A DNA stretch of 7,611 nt from an uncultured euryarchaeote (GTDB lineage Archaea; Thermoplasmatota; Poseidoniia; Poseidoniales; Poseidoniaceae): positions 1-7,611 of the forward strand of contig CALCOQ010000333.1 of NCBI GenBank assembly GCA_937897005.1. The letters are read 5' to 3'. The translations under genes were made by a program, and so were the position numbers. Under the pieces are notes generated by a model. The model was not told where the DNA came from. It made no database searches and worked only from the letters and a program-made list of their open reading frames with translations. Below, in pieces: positions 5,300 to 7,611 of this stretch; position 1 is the stretch's first letter; the number at the start of each line of letters is the position of its first letter.

Positions 5300-7611
5300 T
5301 CACTCCTGCATCAGTTCATGTCTGCCTTGAATGAGGTCGCGTAATCGATACAATTCATCGAGCGCTTCCTTGGGAGAAAGGTGGTCTGGGTCTATACTGG
5401 CCAGATGTTCCAATGCCTTGCTCTCTGAATCTGTCATGCTCTGGGATGATGCTTCCAACAATGGATCGACATTCGATGGACTGGGCATCATCCAGCCGAG
5501 AATACTCTTCTGACCTTGCTTCCTCTTACCGGGCTGTCCACCTTCACCAGCCTTGGCGCCCGCAGCTTGTTTCTCAAGGAACAACAACAGATCTCTCGCT
5601 CTTTCAACAACATGTCCAGGAAGGCCGGCCAAAGCTGCAACCTGTACTCCCAGTGAATCATCACATGGGCCCTCTGCAACCCTATGCAGGAATCTCAACT
5701 GACCATCCGATTGAGCGACCTGAACATGAACATTGGCCAATCCCTCAACCTCTTCCTCCAATCCAACCAGTTGATGATAATGTGTAGCGAACAGGGCCCT
5801 GCTGCCCAATCTGGTGGAGATGTCCTCGGATACTGCCCAGGCTATTGACAGGCCATCAAAGGTCGAGGTTCCTCTTCCAACCTCGTCCAACAACAACAGG
5901 CTGCGTGGGGTAGCACGACGGAGGATATGGGCGACCTCTATCATCTCCATCATGAAGGTCGAACGACCACGATTGATGTCGTCACTGGCTCCTACTCTGG
6001 TGAATATCCGGTCCACCATGCCGATGCGTGCCTTCTTGGCCGGAACAAAACACCCTACCTGAGCAAGAATGGTGATCAACGCAGTCTGTCGAAGATATGT
6101 GGACTTCCCCCCCATGTTGGGTCCAGTCATCAGAATGAAACGACGATTCTGGGAGAAGGTGGTGTCATTGGCAACGAATCCATCATCCATATCGAGAACC
6201 GGATGCCTGCCATCGACTATCTCCATTCGTATATCATCATGCAATGATGGACGATTCCAGCCTCTTCTGCGTGAAACATCAGCCAATGAGGTCAGAACAT
6301 CGATGGTCGCCACCTTGGCTGCAATCTCAGAAAGCAGTTCTGCAGATTCCTTGGCTTTGCCCCGTAATTCCCTGAACAGGCTGTACTCCAGTTCGTTGCA
6401 GCGGGCATCTGCGTTGAAAATGACATCCTCCCATGAGCGCAGTTCCTCTGTGGTGAATCGCTGTGCATTGCTCATGCTCTGTTTGCGATGATAGTGTTCT
6501 GGAACTTTTGAGAGGTGGGTCTTTGTCACCTCGATGAACCAGCCAATCTGACGATTGAATCTGACTTTCAATGATGGAATGTCGAGTTCCTTTCTCTGTG
6601 AGCCCTCGAATGCAGCAATCCAATCCTTGCCTTCAGTGGCCTTGCCTCGAAGTTCATCCAATTCAGAAGACCAACTCTGGCGGAACATCTTGCCCTCTTT
6701 GATGGTCAATGGCTGTTCGTCAAGCAGTGCCTCGTTCATGGTCAGCAGCAAGTCATCAAGATGCGTCAGTCCTGAAGCCAACTGAAGAAGCATGGGGTCA
6801 GAAGACTGAACCAGAATCTCCTGCAGATCCGGCATTCTTTGTAGACAATTGGCAATAGCAACCAGGTCCCTGCCATTGGAACGGCCATATGTCAATTGGG
6901 TGGCCAATCGCTCCATGTCCCTGAGACCTTTCATCTGTTCTCTGGCATCGGCCAGTCTACGCGGTGCCTTGATAAGAGCAGATAGGGCATCAAGCCTATT
7001 TTCTATAGCATTAATATCGGTGAGAGGACGGAGTAACCATGCTTTCAATCGACGACGACCCATCCAGGTTCTGGTACTATCCAGAGCATGGAACAGTGAA
7101 CCTTGCTTCTCTCCAGCAAGAGTAGATGTCAATTCGAGATTGCGCAACGTGGTCTGATCAAGTACCATGCTACCTTCCTCCTTGAGGAACTCAACATCTC
7201 GAACAGGGACCTGATCACTCAGGTGCAGGCGGCACAGGTAATCTGTTGCCAATCCCGCAGCCTGCATCGCCAAAGGATGCTGGTCGAGGTCTATATGACC
7301 TAGATCAGCGCTGCCGATATTATCTCTCAAGGCCTTCAGGCGTGCTTTTTTCGGCACTTCATGCTGACTGACCACAATTCCCTGCAGCTGGCCTATCAAC
7401 TGCCCCACGACCGCCTGTTCCGCTTCTTTCCGGCTCATGACCAACTCACGTGGTGATGAGCGCAGCAATTCATCGAGAAGTCGGGCCCAACGGTCATCGC
7501 CACTGAACTCGAATGCCTGAGCATGACCGGTTGAACTGTCAACCAACGCACACCCCAAAGATTCTCCAGAGGAGACAAGACTGGCGAGGACCGCACTGTC
7601 CTCACTTCCAA
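5300..7611 (-). CDS. mutS: DNA mismatch repair protein MutS, 5' end outside window
   Basis: 769 complete codons are present and the frame is open to the right edge, so the gene starts outside. By comparison with E. coli MutS (853 aa), about 120-130 N-terminal residues are missing, including the mismatch-reading domain with its FxE motif. What remains: connector domain (opening GCALVDSSTGHAQAFEF), core and clamp domains (LDSTRTWMGRRRLKAWLLRPL; RFNRQIGWFIEVTKTH; QRFTTEEL), and the ABC-type ATPase domain with Walker A GPNMGGKST (6098-6124), STFMMEM, Walker B LLLLDEVGRGTSTFDG (starting at 5899) and ATHYH (5774-5788). A Gly/Lys-rich linker leads to QKSILGWM (5489-5512), at the place of the E. coli clamp-binding peptide, and to the C-terminal oligomerisation helices (IDPDHLSPKEALDELYRLRDLI). 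It binds mismatches as a dimer and recruits MutL, encoded 4 bp downstream. It belongs to the canonical MutS1 type, not the recombination-related MutS2. Confidence 0.98.
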   Translation of the reverse strand, partial: GSEDSAVLASLVSSGESLGCALVDSSTGHAQAFEFSGDDRWARLLDELLRSSPRELVMSRKEAEQAVVGQLIGQLQGIVVSQHEVPKKARLKALRDNIGSADLGHIDLDQHPLAMQAAGLATDYLCRLHLSDQVPVRDVEFLKEEGSMVLDQTTLRNLELTSTLAGEKQGSLFHALDSTRTWMGRRRLKAWLLRPLTDINAIENRLDALSALIKAPRRLADAREQMKGLRDMERLATQLTYGRSNGRDLVAIANCLQRMPDLQEILVQSSDPMLLQLASGLTHLDDLLLTMNEALLDEQPLTIKEGKMFRQSWSSELDELRGKATEGKDWIAAFEGSQRKELDIPSLKVRFNRQIGWFIEVTKTHLSKVPEHYHRKQSMSNAQRFTTEELRSWEDVIFNADARCNELEYSLFRELRGKAKESAELLSEIAAKVATIDVLTSLADVSRRRGWNRPSLHDDIRMEIVDGRHPVLDMDDGFVANDTTFSQNRRFILMTGPNMGGKSTYLRQTALITILAQVGCFVPAKKARIGMVDRIFTRVGASDDINRGRSTFMMEMIEVAHILRRATPRSLLLLDEVGRGTSTFDGLSIAWAVSEDISTRLGSRALFATHYHQLVGLEEEVEGLANVHVQVAQSDGQLRFLHRVAEGPCDDSLGVQVAALAGLPGHVVERARDLLLFLEKQAAGAKAGEGGQPGKRKQGQKSILGWMMPSPSNVDPLLEASSQSMTDSESKALEHLASIDPDHLSPKEALDELYRLRDLIQGRHELMQE
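5303..5307 (-). promoter_or_regulatory. Shine-Dalgarno site for mutL at the end of mutS
   Basis: On the minus strand AGGAG ends 7 nt before the mutL ATG at 5295 and overlaps the last codons of mutS, whose stop lies between the site and the ATG. This selects ATG 5295 over TTG 5298 and suggests translational coupling of mutS and mutL. Confidence 0.7.

Noticed and set aside
1..7611. CRISPR arrays, tRNA or rRNA genes, insertion sequences, long direct repeats
   Set aside because: Reading both strands showed none; nearly all sequence is accounted for by six protein genes.

Overview
The window is a gene-dense stretch with six protein genes and almost no intergenic DNA. It most likely comes from an archaeon, best matching the marine planktonic Euryarchaeota (Marine Group II/III, Poseidoniia-like). 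The support is an archaeal type IV pilin with a class III signal sequence (DDEA|VSPVIATVLLLAITVLL), a single-domain KaiC-like ATPase, and Shine-Dalgarno sites before two genes placed close behind another gene but not before the two first-in-line starts. It is combined with a complete bacterial-type MutS/MutL pair, which most archaea lack. The taxonomic placement is inference; the gene identifications rest on motifs visible in the translations.

Layout. (1) 1-479, minus strand: 5' part of a KaiC/RecA-superfamily ATPase gene that runs off the left edge. (2) 510-998, plus: a 162-aa pilin-like protein, divergent from the ATPase with only 30 bp between the starts. (3) 1056-2081, plus: moaA, molybdopterin biosynthesis radical-SAM enzyme. 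(4) 2084-3322, plus: aroA, EPSP synthase of the shikimate pathway, 2 bp behind moaA with a GGAGG ribosome site formed by the last moaA codons. (5) 3313-5295, minus: mutL, convergent with aroA and overlapping its end by 10 bp. (6) 5300-7611, minus: mutS, missing its N-terminal mismatch-binding domain because it continues past the right edge. mutS and mutL form a mutS-then-mutL operon, with a Shine-Dalgarno site for mutL at the end of mutS.

How the genes relate. MutS recognises mismatches and licenses MutL, which here keeps the full metal-dependent nicking-endonuclease motif set, so repair should follow the MutH-less nicking route used by most bacteria and by eukaryotes. The most interesting detail is in the MutS C-terminal linker. 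Where E. coli MutS carries a beta-clamp-binding peptide, this protein has QKSILGWM, which resembles an archaeal PCNA-interacting (PIP) box. This suggests a bacterial-type repair protein refitted to an archaeal sliding clamp. moaA and aroA probably share a transcript but serve unrelated pathways. AroA carries an alanine at the position equivalent to E. coli Gly96, a residue associated with glyphosate insensitivity in class II enzymes. I found no RNA genes, mobile elements, CRISPR arrays or long repeats, and no wholly unknown system.
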